From: Legionella brunensis
GTDB lineage: Bacteria; Pseudomonadota; Gammaproteobacteria; Legionellales; Legionellaceae
Assembly (NCBI RefSeq): GCF_001467025.1
Contig: NZ_LNXV01000034.1
Location: 35,175 to 99,174 of the forward strand
Reading direction: 5' to 3'
DNA: 64,000 nucleotides
Shown one piece after another: positions 8,410 to 17,642 of the stretch. Both the position numbers and the translations under genes were made by a program. The notes beneath the pieces are model-generated. The model was not told where the DNA came from. It worked only from the letters and a program-made list of their open reading frames with translations, and made no database searches. Every line of letters begins with the position of its first letter. The stretch's first letter is position 1.

Positions 8410-9813
8410 TCAATAAACACGAATATTAAGAAACTGCCAAGGATCCTTAAAATCCAGTTTTTCCTGAAATAATTTTTCCCTATTTTTGAGAGGGGTCCAA
8501 TCCGTATAATATCCAGCTATATCCCCAAGGTAAGGTAAAGCAATTTCTAAAATAAATTGATAATCAAGTTCCTCTGGCTCCACAACTCCTGCCTGTGGAT
8601 TGTGTATCGCCCAAAAGAGTCCGGCCAAAATACCTGCGGCCACTTGAAGGCTGGTTGCATTGTTGTGAGAAGCTAATTGACGAGCCTCGTGAATGGAGAG
8701 TTGGGACCCATACCAATAAGCTCCTTTCTCATTTCCCATGAGTAATACTCCAAGCTCATCCCTCCCCTCAGTAATTTCAGCAAAAATAAGTCGTTTATTC
8801 TTTTGCTCATACCATTCATTTCCTTGAAATTCATGCAAAGAAAGTTCTGCATCAGGACATGGCAGATAAGCATAATGAACGGTAGGACGATAAGGTTCAT
8901 TCTCGTTTAAAGCTAAATAACTACCAATAGAGATTGACTCTGCATGAGTAATTAAATACCCGTGATAAGTACCTAAGGCAGGGGTCCATGAACGTACTTT
9001 AATGCTGGCCCCAGGACGATTGAGGTAGATAGCGTTCTGATTACCAAAGCTATGATGAGACGCATCCTCTGGCCAATGACGCTCATGAGTTCCCCAACTC
9101 AGCTCTGCTGGCTGCCCTGCCTCAGCAATAAACCCACTCACCGACCAAGTATTTACAAATTCTCCAGGTAACTTCTCTCGAGGAGTTACTTGCGTATCAT
9201 GCTCAGCGATATGAATTACTTTTATACCAAGCGACTTAGCAAGCAATGCCCACTCTCTTGAACCCCCTGGGTGATTTACATTTAACTGCATGTCATTTGC
9301 CATGTTCCACAGCGCTTGCTTTACAAAATGAGAGACCAATCCAGGATTAGCACCATGTGTCACCACGGCGGTAGGACTTTTATTTCGCTTAAGCTTCAGA
9401 ATCTCCGATCGCAATGCATAATTCGTACGTAAAGAGGGTGGTAATGATTTATCGACATATTGCCCTTCCCAAGGTTCTGTACTAGCGTCTAAATAAAGAG
9501 CTCCTATTTCTTGACAAAGTTTAATCAGTTCTAAACTAGAGATATCAACGGATAAATTTAATAGGAAATCACCTTCATTAAGTTTACTTAGCAATAGCTC
9601 GGCATAATTTTTTTTATTAATTGTCACGATTTGCAAAGTCAGGCCGAATTCTTTGGCGATTTCTTCACCATCATACTCTTTTGCCATGATAATAAGCTGG
9701 GATGACTTAAGTTTAAGATGACGAAATAATAATGGGAGGACTGCTTGGCCAACACTACCAAACCCTATCATTATAATTTTTTTAGACAAAGATATGCATT
9801 TATTATTTCTCAT
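8410..9813 (-). CDS. hss: Homospermidine synthase
   Basis: An NAD-dependent enzyme that makes sym-homospermidine from putrescine (or spermidine plus putrescine). The 467-residue length fits bacterial Hss (about 470-480). The Rossmann motif IGFGSVGQAVLPLL is at about residues 16-29. Other family stretches are LDASTEPWEGQYVDKS, THGANPGLVSHFVKQAL and NPQAGVVEPEELDY. GAGGAAAAC directly precedes the ATG, which settles the start. It stands alone. Homospermidine as a polyamine is consistent with a Legionella-type host. Confidence 0.92.
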   Translation of the reverse strand: MRNNKCISLSKKIIMIGFGSVGQAVLPLLFRHLKLKSSQLIIMAKEYDGEEIAKEFGLTLQIVTINKKNYAELLLSKLNEGDFLLNLSVDISSLELIKLCQEIGALYLDASTEPWEGQYVDKSLPPSLRTNYALRSEILKLKRNKSPTAVVTHGANPGLVSHFVKQALWNMANDMQLNVNHPGGSREWALLAKSLGIKVIHIAEHDTQVTPREKLPGEFVNTWSVSGFIAEAGQPAELSWGTHERHWPEDASHHSFGNQNAIYLNRPGASIKVRSWTPALGTYHGYLITHAESISIGSYLALNENEPYRPTVHYAYLPCPDAELSLHEFQGNEWYEQKNKRLIFAEITEGRDELGVLLMGNEKGAYWYGSQLSIHEARQLASHNNATSLQVAAGILAGLFWAIHNPQAGVVEPEELDYQFILEIALPYLGDIAGYYTDWTPLKNREKLFQEKLDFKDPWQFLNIRVY

Positions 9814-10059
9814 GTTTTCCTCACAGCAAAACTATAAGAAACACATTTGGTTTATTATCCTAGCCCTCACGATTTAAGCGTAGAAGAAGTTTCGATAGAA
9901 AACAAAATAATATAAGGTTACTCCTTTTATCGATGACGGAGTTAGAAAATAGAAAGGTGTTCAAGAAAATGATTTAGAAACAGGAAGTTTTGAATATTGA
10001 AATGGCATTATAAGTTCTTTATGATCGAAAGAACCTTATTATTAAAAATGGACTTTCTC

Positions 10060-11466
10060 ATGTTAAAGAAAGCCTTGTGCCTGGCTTTATTATCGAGTAG
10101 TACGGTATCCGCACTCTACGCTACCGAATCACCCGCGACCCAATCCACTTCAAAGACGCCCCCATCCAGTTACATGCCTGTTGTTATTAAAGAAACGTTT
10201 CAAACCATTATGGAACGTATGATTAATGAGAAATCTGCAATTAACAATCGCCAAAAAGATCTTCTTAATCAACGTTACGACCTAAGCAATAAACCCTCCA
10301 CCGACACCAAAATGTCAAATGGAAAAGCCATACAGGAAGGAGTGCGTGTTAAATTGCCCGCAGGAGTTACCTGGGACATGTTAGCCAACATGTCTCCTGA
10401 AGACATTAAAGAGAAGGGCGTGTACCCTCAAGGATTTTTACCTTTACCCCATCCTAATCACCCTGAAGGTGGGATGCTTTTTCCCAAATTTGCTATTGAT
10501 GAAATCAATAAACAAGAAAACCGCGATCTAACGCGCTTTGACTTGGATTATGACTTACCTGATCATTTCCTCCCCCCCTTTCCTGCGCCAATCTTCTTAA
10601 CGACACGACCGGATTTGGGTGATGTTTCTCAAGGAAAATTAGTCACTATTAACAATTATTTTGAACTGTTTAATGGCATACTTAATCCAAAGCAATTGGA
10701 AGGCTTGCGATTATTAGTAACACCATTTCCGCAGCAACAGTTTAACCAAACTGACGATCGGCGCACAAAAATACCAAGCCGCGGTGTTGCATGCCTTGAT
10801 TGCCATGCCAATGGCCATACGAATGCCTCCACTCATCTTGTTGGTGACATTCGCCCCCAAGAAATTCGCCATCGCATTGATACACCCAGTTTGAGAGGTG
10901 TAAACATTCAGCGCTTATTTGGTTCTCAACGTGCACTGAAAAATGTTGAGGATTTTACAGAGTTTGAACAACGTGCCGCCTATTTTGATGGGGATCCGGT
11001 GATTGCCACTAAGAAAGGGGTTAATATTCTTGAGCGAGGCAGTCAAGTCCATTTCATGGCTGAATTCCAAGCACTGTTAGATTTCCCACCCGCACCTAAG
11101 TTAGCTATCGATGGTCATTTAGATCCCACCAAAGCTACGGAAGCAGAACTACGCGGAGAAGCTTTGTTCTTTGGAAAAGCAAAATGCGCGACTTGCCACG
11201 AGCCGCCTTATTATACCGATAATAGCATGCACAATTTACAAACAGAGCGTTTCTTTAAACCCGTTATGATTAATAATATGAAAGCAATCGGTGATGGTTC
11301 TATTAAGACCTTCCCCCTGCGCGGAATTAAAGATTCACCTCCCTATCTTCATGACGGCCGCTTGTTGACCCTGGCCGATACAGTAGAATTCTTCAATTTA
11401 ATTTTACAGTTGAAGTTAACACAACAAGAGAAAGAAGACTTAACAACTTTCATGAAAGCGTTATAA
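10060..11466 (+). CDS. Exported diheme cytochrome c peroxidase-like protein
   Basis: A periplasmic c-type cytochrome with two CxxCH heme sites, CLDCH at residue 245 and CATCH at residue 376 (counted from the start used here). The C-terminal half, with FGKAKCATCHEPP, FPLRGIKDSPPYLHDGR and LADTVEFFN, is typical of the bacterial diheme cytochrome c peroxidase/MauG superfamily. I use the ATG at 10060 because it gives a clean signal peptide (MLKKALCLALLSSSTVSALYA); the open frame begins upstream at 9997. At 468 residues it is longer than classical CcpA (about 340), with an extra N-terminal region of unknown role. An AhpD-like gene follows. Confidence 0.82.
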   Translation: MLKKALCLALLSSSTVSALYATESPATQSTSKTPPSSYMPVVIKETFQTIMERMINEKSAINNRQKDLLNQRYDLSNKPSTDTKMSNGKAIQEGVRVKLPAGVTWDMLANMSPEDIKEKGVYPQGFLPLPHPNHPEGGMLFPKFAIDEINKQENRDLTRFDLDYDLPDHFLPPFPAPIFLTTRPDLGDVSQGKLVTINNYFELFNGILNPKQLEGLRLLVTPFPQQQFNQTDDRRTKIPSRGVACLDCHANGHTNASTHLVGDIRPQEIRHRIDTPSLRGVNIQRLFGSQRALKNVEDFTEFEQRAAYFDGDPVIATKKGVNILERGSQVHFMAEFQALLDFPPAPKLAIDGHLDPTKATEAELRGEALFFGKAKCATCHEPPYYTDNSMHNLQTERFFKPVMINNMKAIGDGSIKTFPLRGIKDSPPYLHDGRLLTLADTVEFFNLILQLKLTQQEKEDLTTFMKAL

Positions 11467-11473
11467 GAAAATA

Positions 11474-11512
11474 ACAAGATGGCCAGCCACAGCCACATAC
11501 TGGCCATCTTGT
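11474..11512 (+). terminator. Strong hairpin after the diheme cytochrome gene
   Basis: ACAAGATGGCCAG (11474-11486) and CTGGCCATCTTGT (11500-11512) pair perfectly over 13 bases with a 13-base loop, 7 bases after the stop. No T run follows, so it may protect the mRNA 3' end rather than act as a classical terminator. Confidence 0.55.
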
Positions 11513-11586
11513 CATTCAAGTGCACCTATAAATTGATTGCACCGCAATTATCAAAAACATGACATAAAAATGATTATGAGGGTGTT

Positions 11587-12027
11587 ATGTCCAATTCACG
11601 ACTCGATTTCTACAAAGCGTCGCCCGAAGCAGTTAACGCCATGCTTGGACTTGAGCGTTTTGTTAATAATTCAGGCCTCGAACAATCGTTAATAAATCTC
11701 GTCAAACTTCGCGCATCCCAGATTAATGGCTGCGCTTACTGTGTTGATATGCATGCCAGTGAAGCACTTAAAGCAGGCGAATCACAGCAACGACTGAATG
11801 CTGTTGTCGTATGGCAAGAAACTCCTTTTTTTAATGAGCGCGAACGTGCAGCCTTAGCTTGGACAGAAACAGTAACCTTACTTGCACAAACCCACGTACA
11901 TGAAAATCTTTATCAGGAAGTTCTTCAATATTTTTCTGAAAAAGAAGCGGTAGATTTAACAATAGTCATTATCACTATTAATGGTTGGAATCGCTTGGCA
12001 GTCAGTTTTCGCAAATTACCCAAATAA
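11587..12027 (+). CDS. AhpD-like / carboxymuconolactone decarboxylase-fold peroxidase
   Basis: A 146-residue protein of the AhpD/CMD superfamily. The redox motif CAYC(V)DMH places Cys49, Cys52 and His56 as the catalytic thiols and base. The surrounding LVKLRASQINGCAYCVDMHASEA is the standard CMD signature. A likely role is reduction of hydroperoxides, fed by a dithiol partner. GAGGG lies just upstream of the ATG. It lies downstream of the diheme peroxidase-like gene across a hairpin, which suggests a shared oxidative-stress theme but perhaps separate transcripts. Confidence 0.88.
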   Translation: MSNSRLDFYKASPEAVNAMLGLERFVNNSGLEQSLINLVKLRASQINGCAYCVDMHASEALKAGESQQRLNAVVVWQETPFFNERERAALAWTETVTLLAQTHVHENLYQEVLQYFSEKEAVDLTIVIITINGWNRLAVSFRKLPK

Positions 12028-12116
12028 CAAATCCTCACTTGTTTAGTAGCAAAAAAGATATTTACGTTTACTTTTGTCCGAATAACTTGAACTAGATCTC
12101 GTATAAATGCTTCTTA

Positions 12117-12185
12117 TCCCTGCCTTCGCAGGGACAAGCTTTACTGGATAACGTTCGTTACGACATAAAGGCATTTTGCCTTTAT
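12117..12185. repeat. Two-hairpin intergenic element
   Basis: TCCCTGC/GCAGGGA around CTTC (12117-12134) is followed by ATAAAGGCA/TGCCTTTAT around TTT (12165-12185). It sits between the convergent ahpD-like and uvrA genes. The first stem looks like the core of dispersed REP-type palindromes; either stem could end transcription. Confidence 0.45.
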
Positions 12186-12197
12186 ATCGAACTCACG

Positions 12198-15020
12198 TTA
12201 CTTAAGAAGAGATTTTAAAAATTGTCCTGTGTAGGAGTTTTTACAACGCGCCACCTCTTCAGGCGTACCTGTTGCAATGACTTGCCCACCTTTGCTACCA
12301 CCTTCTGGCCCAAGATCAATAATCCAGTCAGCTGTTTTTATCACGTCAAGGTTGTGTTCAATAATGATAATGGTATTACCTTGCTCACGCAGGCGGAATA
12401 ATACACTCAGAAGTTGCTTAGTATCATGAAAATGCAATCCTGTGGTTGGCTCATCGAGAATATACAGGGTATTTCCTGTATCGCGCTTTGATAACTCACG
12501 AGCTAATTTGATTCGTTGTGCCTCACCGCCGGATAAGGTGGTTGCACTTTGGCCCAAGCGAATGTAGGAAAGTCCTACGTCAATGAGCGTCTGACACTTT
12601 CTTGCTAATACAGGGATAGCATCAAAGAAAACACGTGCATCCTCAACGGTCATATCGAGGATTTCGTGAATATTTTTGCCTTTGTATTGAATTTCCAGTG
12701 TTTCCCTATTGTAACGTTTTCCTTTGCAAACATCACAAGCAACATAAATATCCGGTAGGAAATGCATTTCTACTTTGATTAAACCATCACCTTGACATGC
12801 TTCACAACGCCCGCCTCGAACATTAAAACTGAAGCGCCCCGGCTGATAACCGCGTGCACGTGCCTCCGGTGTTCCCGAGAACAACTCACGAATGGGAGTA
12901 AAAAGCCCAGTGTATGTTGCTGGGTTTGAGCGGGGGGTTCGCCCTATGGGGCTTTGATCAATATCGATAACCTTGTCACAAAACTGCAATCCTTTAATTT
13001 CTTGAAGAGAACCTGGCGTAAGTAGGCTTGCGCGATTCAATTTATTAGCCGCTATTGGATATAGCGTGTCATTAATCAAACTGGATTTACCAGAGCCAGA
13101 AACCCCGGTGACACAAGTTATAACACCCAAAGGAATACTCACCGTAACATTTTGCAGATTATTACATCTCACTCCAATTAAATGGATTAAGCGTTCTTTA
13201 TCAACTGGGAAACGATTTGCAGGCACCGGAATAGACTGGGTACCCGCCAAATATTGGCCAGTCAGTGACTTCTGATTTGCCATAATTTCATTTGGGGATC
13301 CTTTGGCTACTATCTGTCCCCCATGAATGCCAGCCCCAGGCCCTATATCCAAAACAAAATCAGCGGAACGAATAGCATCCTCATCATGCTCTACCACAAT
13401 CACAGTGTTACCCAGGTTACGTAAGTGTAACAACGTTTTTAATAATCGATCATTATCACGTTGATGCAAACCAATAGAGGGCTCATCAAGAATATACATC
13501 ACCCCAACCAAGCCTGAGCCAATCTGACTTGCTAAACGAATGCGCTGTGCTTCTCCTCCTGATAAAGTTTCAGCACTGCGCGTTAAAGATAAGTAATCTA
13601 AACCTACATTGACTAAAAAACCCAAACGCTCAACAATCTCCTTATTAATCTTGGCAGCAATTTCCCCACGATATCCAGTCAATTGTAACGCTTGGAAAAA
13701 CTCATAAGCCTGTTCGATAGGATAAGCAGTAATTTCAGGTAAATTTTTATCGGCAACAAAAACATGCCTGGCTTCTTCGCGTAATCTCGTGCCATGGCAA
13801 GTTTCACAAGGTCGAGAAGAAAGGTATTTAGCAAGCTCTTCTCGTACCATTGACGAATCAGATTCCCGGTAGCGTCGCTGCATATTAGGAATAACTCCCT
13901 CAAAGGTATGTCTTTTAGACATAAAGCCTCCATGAGGGCGCTGATAATGAAATTCAACTACTTCCTGCCCACTGCCATAAAGGATGATATTTTGAATTGT
14001 CTCTGGTAAATCACAAAATGGGGTTTCTATGTCGAAATTAAAATGACGCGCCAATGATTCCAACATAGGATAATAATAAGTCGTTTTTTTATCCCAACCT
14101 CGAATCGCCCCATCCGCTAAACTTGCAGCAGGGTCATGAACAACACGATCCGGGTCAAAAAATTGGTTAACCCCTAAACCATCGCATGTGGGGCAAGCCC
14201 CCATAGGATTATTAAAGGAAAAAAGCCTAGGCTCCAATTCGCTCAAACTATAGCCGCATTCAGAACATGCAAACTTTGAGGAAAAAACAAGTTCTTCAAA
14301 ATCGTTATCCACAGCCGAAACAATTGCTAATCCGTCAGCCAGATTTAAGGCATTCTCAAATGATTCACTCAAGCGTTGTGCTAAATCTTTACGCACCTTG
14401 AAGCGATCGACGACGACTTCAATAGTATGTTTTTGCCGTAGGCTTAACTTAGGAGGTTCATCCAATTCATAAATTTCTCCATCTATTCGTGCTCGCACAT
14501 ACCCCTGCGCCTGTAATTGCTGCAAAAGCTGTACATGCTCTCCCTTACGTTCCCGAACAACTGGAGCAAGAATCATTGCCTTGGCACCATCTGGCATTGT
14601 TAAAACCTGATCAACCATTTGACTGACTGTTTGCGCATGCAGGCTTATAGCATGGGTAGGACAACGCGGCTCTCCAACCCGAGCGAACAAAAGGCGTAAA
14701 TAATCATAAATCTCGGTGATGGTGCCAACCGTTGAGCGAGGATTATGAGAAGTCGCTTTTTGCTCAATAGAGATAGCAGGTGACAACCCTTCGATGGAGT
14801 CAACTTCTGGCTTCTCCATCATCGATAAAAACTGGCGAGCATAAGCGGAAAGCGACTCCACGTAGCGCCGTTGCCCCTCAGCATATAGGGTATCAAACGC
14901 TAAGGAAGATTTCCCAGAACCTGAAAGACCAGTAATTACTGTGAGCTGATTACGAGGAATTTCAACGTCAATGTTTTTTAAATTGTGAGTTTTTGCGCCG
15001 CGTATGCTGATATAGTTCAT
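12198..15020 (-). CDS. uvrA: Excinuclease ABC subunit A
   Basis: The DNA-damage recognition ATPase of nucleotide excision repair; loads UvrB at lesions. I start it at the ATG at 15020 ([16 protein letters not shown]), giving 940 residues, the E. coli length; the open frame extends 9 codons further. It has two ABC ATPase modules, with Walker [10 protein letters not shown] near the N-terminus and GVSGSGKSS in the second half. Zinc-binding cysteines are present in CSECG...CPTC and CEACQGDG...CDVC. Both ABC signatures read LSGGEAQRI. Monocistronic, no LexA-type operator recognised. The call is secure. Confidence 0.97.
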   Translation of the reverse strand: MNYISIRGAKTHNLKNIDVEIPRNQLTVITGLSGSGKSSLAFDTLYAEGQRRYVESLSAYARQFLSMMEKPEVDSIEGLSPAISIEQKATSHNPRSTVGTITEIYDYLRLLFARVGEPRCPTHAISLHAQTVSQMVDQVLTMPDGAKAMILAPVVRERKGEHVQLLQQLQAQGYVRARIDGEIYELDEPPKLSLRQKHTIEVVVDRFKVRKDLAQRLSESFENALNLADGLAIVSAVDNDFEELVFSSKFACSECGYSLSELEPRLFSFNNPMGACPTCDGLGVNQFFDPDRVVHDPAASLADGAIRGWDKKTTYYYPMLESLARHFNFDIETPFCDLPETIQNIILYGSGQEVVEFHYQRPHGGFMSKRHTFEGVIPNMQRRYRESDSSMVREELAKYLSSRPCETCHGTRLREEARHVFVADKNLPEITAYPIEQAYEFFQALQLTGYRGEIAAKINKEIVERLGFLVNVGLDYLSLTRSAETLSGGEAQRIRLASQIGSGLVGVMYILDEPSIGLHQRDNDRLLKTLLHLRNLGNTVIVVEHDEDAIRSADFVLDIGPGAGIHGGQIVAKGSPNEIMANQKSLTGQYLAGTQSIPVPANRFPVDKERLIHLIGVRCNNLQNVTVSIPLGVITCVTGVSGSGKSSLINDTLYPIAANKLNRASLLTPGSLQEIKGLQFCDKVIDIDQSPIGRTPRSNPATYTGLFTPIRELFSGTPEARARGYQPGRFSFNVRGGRCEACQGDGLIKVEMHFLPDIYVACDVCKGKRYNRETLEIQYKGKNIHEILDMTVEDARVFFDAIPVLARKCQTLIDVGLSYIRLGQSATTLSGGEAQRIKLARELSKRDTGNTLYILDEPTTGLHFHDTKQLLSVLFRLREQGNTIIIIEHNLDVIKTADWIIDLGPEGGSKGGQVIATGTPEEVARCKNSYTGQFLKSLLK

Positions 15021-15131
15021 GGACCATTTTGATGCAAAAAAAACCAAATTATAGCTCTGCTATACTTTTTAAACAAACGATTATTTCGCGATAGCTATAA
15101 AGCAGAAAGATGCTAACTACAAGGAACAGTC

Positions 15132-15587
15132 ATGAATCATACGCGATTACTACCCTTCATTTTTTTAATTAGTATTGTACTTCCCTCTGCTCCTTATGCA
15201 GATAGTAGTCACTTAGATGTAACCACCTGGACAGAAGAAACTTTACTCTCTACTTTATCTGTTGATTACAGCAAAACAGCTAGTGACTTTGGCCCCATTC
15301 AACATCGATATTCCATGAATGCCTGGATAACCTTACGCAATTTTTTTAGTGAACAAATTATAACTATAAAAGAGCAGCAATTAACGCTCCACCCCCAACC
15401 ATTAACTCAACCAACCATTGTTGGGGAAGGGATATTTTCAGGTATTCAATATTGGCGAGTAAATCAATCTTTCAGTATTCCTGAATTAAACTCCATACTT
15501 AATTTTTCCTTACTTGTTATTAAAGGAAACAACCCGCCTTTCATGATACAAAGCCTAAGCTTAAAAAGAGATAAACCTAATCAATAG
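15132..15587 (+). CDS. IcmL/DotI-like exported protein
   Basis: A 151-residue protein with a clear signal peptide (MNHTRLLPFIFLISIVLPSAPYA). The mature part resembles the periplasmic domain of the type IVB secretion protein DotI/IcmL: WTEETLLSTLSVDYSK, then a NAWITLRNFF-like stretch, then GIFSGIQYWRVNQSFSIP followed by a hydrophobic strand. It lacks the inner-membrane helix plus cytosolic N-terminus of DotI itself. Legionella genomes carry several such stand-alone IcmL-like proteins of unknown job. AAGGA precedes the ATG. Its stop is 2 bases from the stop of the convergent neighbour. The family call is by remembered pattern. Confidence 0.6.
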   Translation: MNHTRLLPFIFLISIVLPSAPYADSSHLDVTTWTEETLLSTLSVDYSKTASDFGPIQHRYSMNAWITLRNFFSEQIITIKEQQLTLHPQPLTQPTIVGEGIFSGIQYWRVNQSFSIPELNSILNFSLLVIKGNNPPFMIQSLSLKRDKPNQ

Positions 15588-15589
15588 CT

Positions 15590-15946
15590 TCAAGAAACAC
15601 CATATTTGCCTGTAAAACCCATCTCATCACCAACAAGGGCAATTTCAGTGTTCTCTTCTATAACTGTTACAATTGGTTTTTCTATGGGGTTACGTGGATT
15701 GATAATCGCTTCTCTTATAATTTGATTTTCTTCAAATTTGAAATGCCACCTATCTTCTACCTCTACAATTGTAGAAACCGTAATCGGAATAGTGCTGTTC
15801 TTACCATATATCTCCTCATAAAAATCTCTATCCTTATCCACATATTTTACCAAAGCAAGTTTAATCCTCTCTTTTACTTGCCCTCGAGTGTAATTTTTCG
15901 GGGTAAATTTCCAGGTGGAGTTTTCATATTTAATATGTAATTTCAT
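15590..15946 (-). CDS. Hypothetical protein (118 aa)
   Basis: A soluble 118-residue protein with no signal peptide or membrane segment. It is rich in charged residues and in short beta-like stretches (VSTIVEVEDRWHFKF, PIVTVIEENTEIALVGDEMGF). GAGA lies upstream of the ATG. I recognise no family. It ends tail-to-tail with the IcmL-like gene, and its start faces the BON-domain gene across about 165 bases. Confidence 0.55.
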   Translation of the reverse strand: MKLHIKYENSTWKFTPKNYTRGQVKERIKLALVKYVDKDRDFYEEIYGKNSTIPITVSTIVEVEDRWHFKFEENQIIREAIINPRNPIEKPIVTVIEENTEIALVGDEMGFTGKYGVS

Positions 15947-16111
15947 GTTTTCTCACGAAATCATCAAAGAGAAAAAATAATAGCCAAAGTGGCTTAAAAT
16001 GTAAATGCATTCTCCTCTAATGCTCAAGATTTTGTAAATTACAAGGAAAAATATTGGTCTACAGAATTAAAATGATATACTTTGAACCTGTCTTTCTAAA
16101 ATAAACTTAGC

Positions 16112-16666
16112 ATGCGAGCGATATTTAATCTTTTTATTAGTCTTTTACTTACTGTAGTAGTTGCCTGCGCTCACGCTGATAATAATCTAAAAGACTTCGA
16201 ACAAGAGTTTAGCGACTCGGTAATCACTACCAAGATAACTGCTAAATTTACTAAAAACCGCAATCTAAACCCGCTAAAAATTTACGTATCGACCAAAGAT
16301 GGGATAGTCACTTTGAAAGGTCACGTAAAAGACCGCCAAGCTTTTGTGGATGCGCTAAAACTTGCCAAGATGACTAAAGGCGTAAAAGAAGTCGATAGCG
16401 AAGAGTTAATTATCAAACAAGTCAACACAGCATTTACCGATGCTTATATTACTGCCAAAGTCGAGACAGCTGTTTTAAAGGCCAAAGTCTTCGACGATGA
16501 ATCAATTCCTTTAGTAGGTATTAATGCAACAACCAGCAATGGCACAGTCACTCTGTCGGGTAATCTTAAACAAGAAAAAGCGATTAGCGCCATCATAAAA
16601 AGAGTCACTGCCGTTCACGGCGTAAAAAAGATCATTTCGAGGTTACAAGTCGATAAGGAAGCTTAA
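16112..16666 (+). CDS. Two-BON-domain lipoprotein (OsmY/DolP-like)
   Basis: A 184-residue envelope protein. The N-terminus (MRAIFNLFISLLLTVVVAC) ends in a plausible lipobox VVAC with Cys19. Two BON domains follow: residues about 35-105 (DSVITTKITAKFTKN, then VSTKDGIVTLKGHV) and about 110-180 (DAYITAKVETAVL, then ATTSNGTVTLSGNL). BON proteins bind phospholipid membranes and support outer-membrane integrity. No clear ribosome site precedes the ATG. Its TAA is immediately followed by the ATG of the DUF4442 gene, so the two are probably co-translated. Confidence 0.87.
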   Translation: MRAIFNLFISLLLTVVVACAHADNNLKDFEQEFSDSVITTKITAKFTKNRNLNPLKIYVSTKDGIVTLKGHVKDRQAFVDALKLAKMTKGVKEVDSEELIIKQVNTAFTDAYITAKVETAVLKAKVFDDESIPLVGINATTSNGTVTLSGNLKQEKAISAIIKRVTAVHGVKKIISRLQVDKEA

Positions 16667-17137
16667 ATGAATGCCCTCACTCGCTTTAAACTTTTTCTTT
16701 GGACTTTTGGTCATTTTAAGGTACCACTGATTGGTCATTTACGACCTAAATTAATTAAACTCAATGGTCAGGAAATTGTCGTAAAACTTCCCTTGAGTAG
16801 ACGTAGTAAAAATCATTTACACTCCATGTATTTTGGCGCATTAGCAGTGGGGGCCGATCTTGCTGGGGGAATGCATAGTTTTTATCATGCCGAGCAAGCA
16901 AAAGTAAAAGCATCCGTTGTTTTTAAATCGTTTCAAGCTCACTTTTTACATCGACCTGAAACTGATGTTTATTTTATCTGTACTCAGGGCGACACTGTAA
17001 AAGCAATGGTTGAGGAATCGAAAGCAACACAACAGCGCATTAATAAGCCCATAGAAATTAAGGCAGTAACCCACTACCCTTCAAACCCAGAGGAAGTGGC
17101 TAATTTTATATTGGAGTTATCTGTAAAAGTGGTGTAA
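16667..17137 (+). CDS. DUF4442-type hotdog-fold protein (putative thioesterase)
   Basis: A 156-residue protein matching the DUF4442/YiiD-C class of hotdog-fold proteins. Visible marks are the N-terminal FKLFLWTFGHFKVPLIGHLRPKL, the core NHLHSMYFGALAVGADLAGG and a FKSFQAHFLHRPETDVYF strand pair. Such proteins are predicted acyl-CoA thioesterases, but no substrate is known. It starts on the base after the BON-gene stop, so expression is coupled to an envelope protein and a lipid-related role is plausible (inference). Confidence 0.72.
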   Translation: MNALTRFKLFLWTFGHFKVPLIGHLRPKLIKLNGQEIVVKLPLSRRSKNHLHSMYFGALAVGADLAGGMHSFYHAEQAKVKASVVFKSFQAHFLHRPETDVYFICTQGDTVKAMVEESKATQQRINKPIEIKAVTHYPSNPEEVANFILELSVKVV

Positions 17138-17201
17138 CCAAGTCATAAACGACTAGTTTAAACTATACTTAAGCTAAAATAATATCTCTAGGGAAAAAAT
17201 T

Positions 17202-17525
17202 ATGCTTACTCTAAAGCATATTTCTATAATCACCCTTTTATTTTGGCCATTTCAAAGCGCTCTTGCTGATTCTTATATGGATTCCTTGGCAACTGTTATG
17301 AAGCAATGCTATAGCAAAGAAAAAAAAATTAATGGCAGTTTAGCAGAGTGTATTTCCAACACCATGGATAAGTACCCCAATCCCAAAGGTTATCAACTCC
17401 TTTTACGTGCGGAATCAGAAACGTCTGATCAAATGCTATTGACCGTGTTTAATCCACAGGTGCGAATAAAATGCCTGGTTACTGTTGGAGAAACACTGGA
17501 AATAAAAATATGTGATCAAGAATAG
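17202..17525 (+). CDS. Hypothetical exported protein (107 aa)
   Basis: The signal peptide MLTLKHISIITLLFWPFQSALA should be cleaved before DSYMDSL. The mature protein is about 85 residues with four cysteines (CYSKEKK, AECISN, IKCLVT, KICDQE) that could form two disulfides in the periplasm. AGGGA precedes the ATG. I recognise no family. It lies downstream of the BON/DUF4442 pair with its own likely promoter in the 64-base gap. Confidence 0.6.
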   Translation: MLTLKHISIITLLFWPFQSALADSYMDSLATVMKQCYSKEKKINGSLAECISNTMDKYPNPKGYQLLLRAESETSDQMLLTVFNPQVRIKCLVTVGETLEIKICDQE

Positions 17526-17642
17526 CTTTTTTCCAATTCACTGTAATCGTTTCCAGACAATTCCTTTTATTCTTTAATCACAGTTTGCAATTATTATTAA
17601 TTTATCAATAAAATAAAATTCTAGTTTTTAAAATAATTAATA

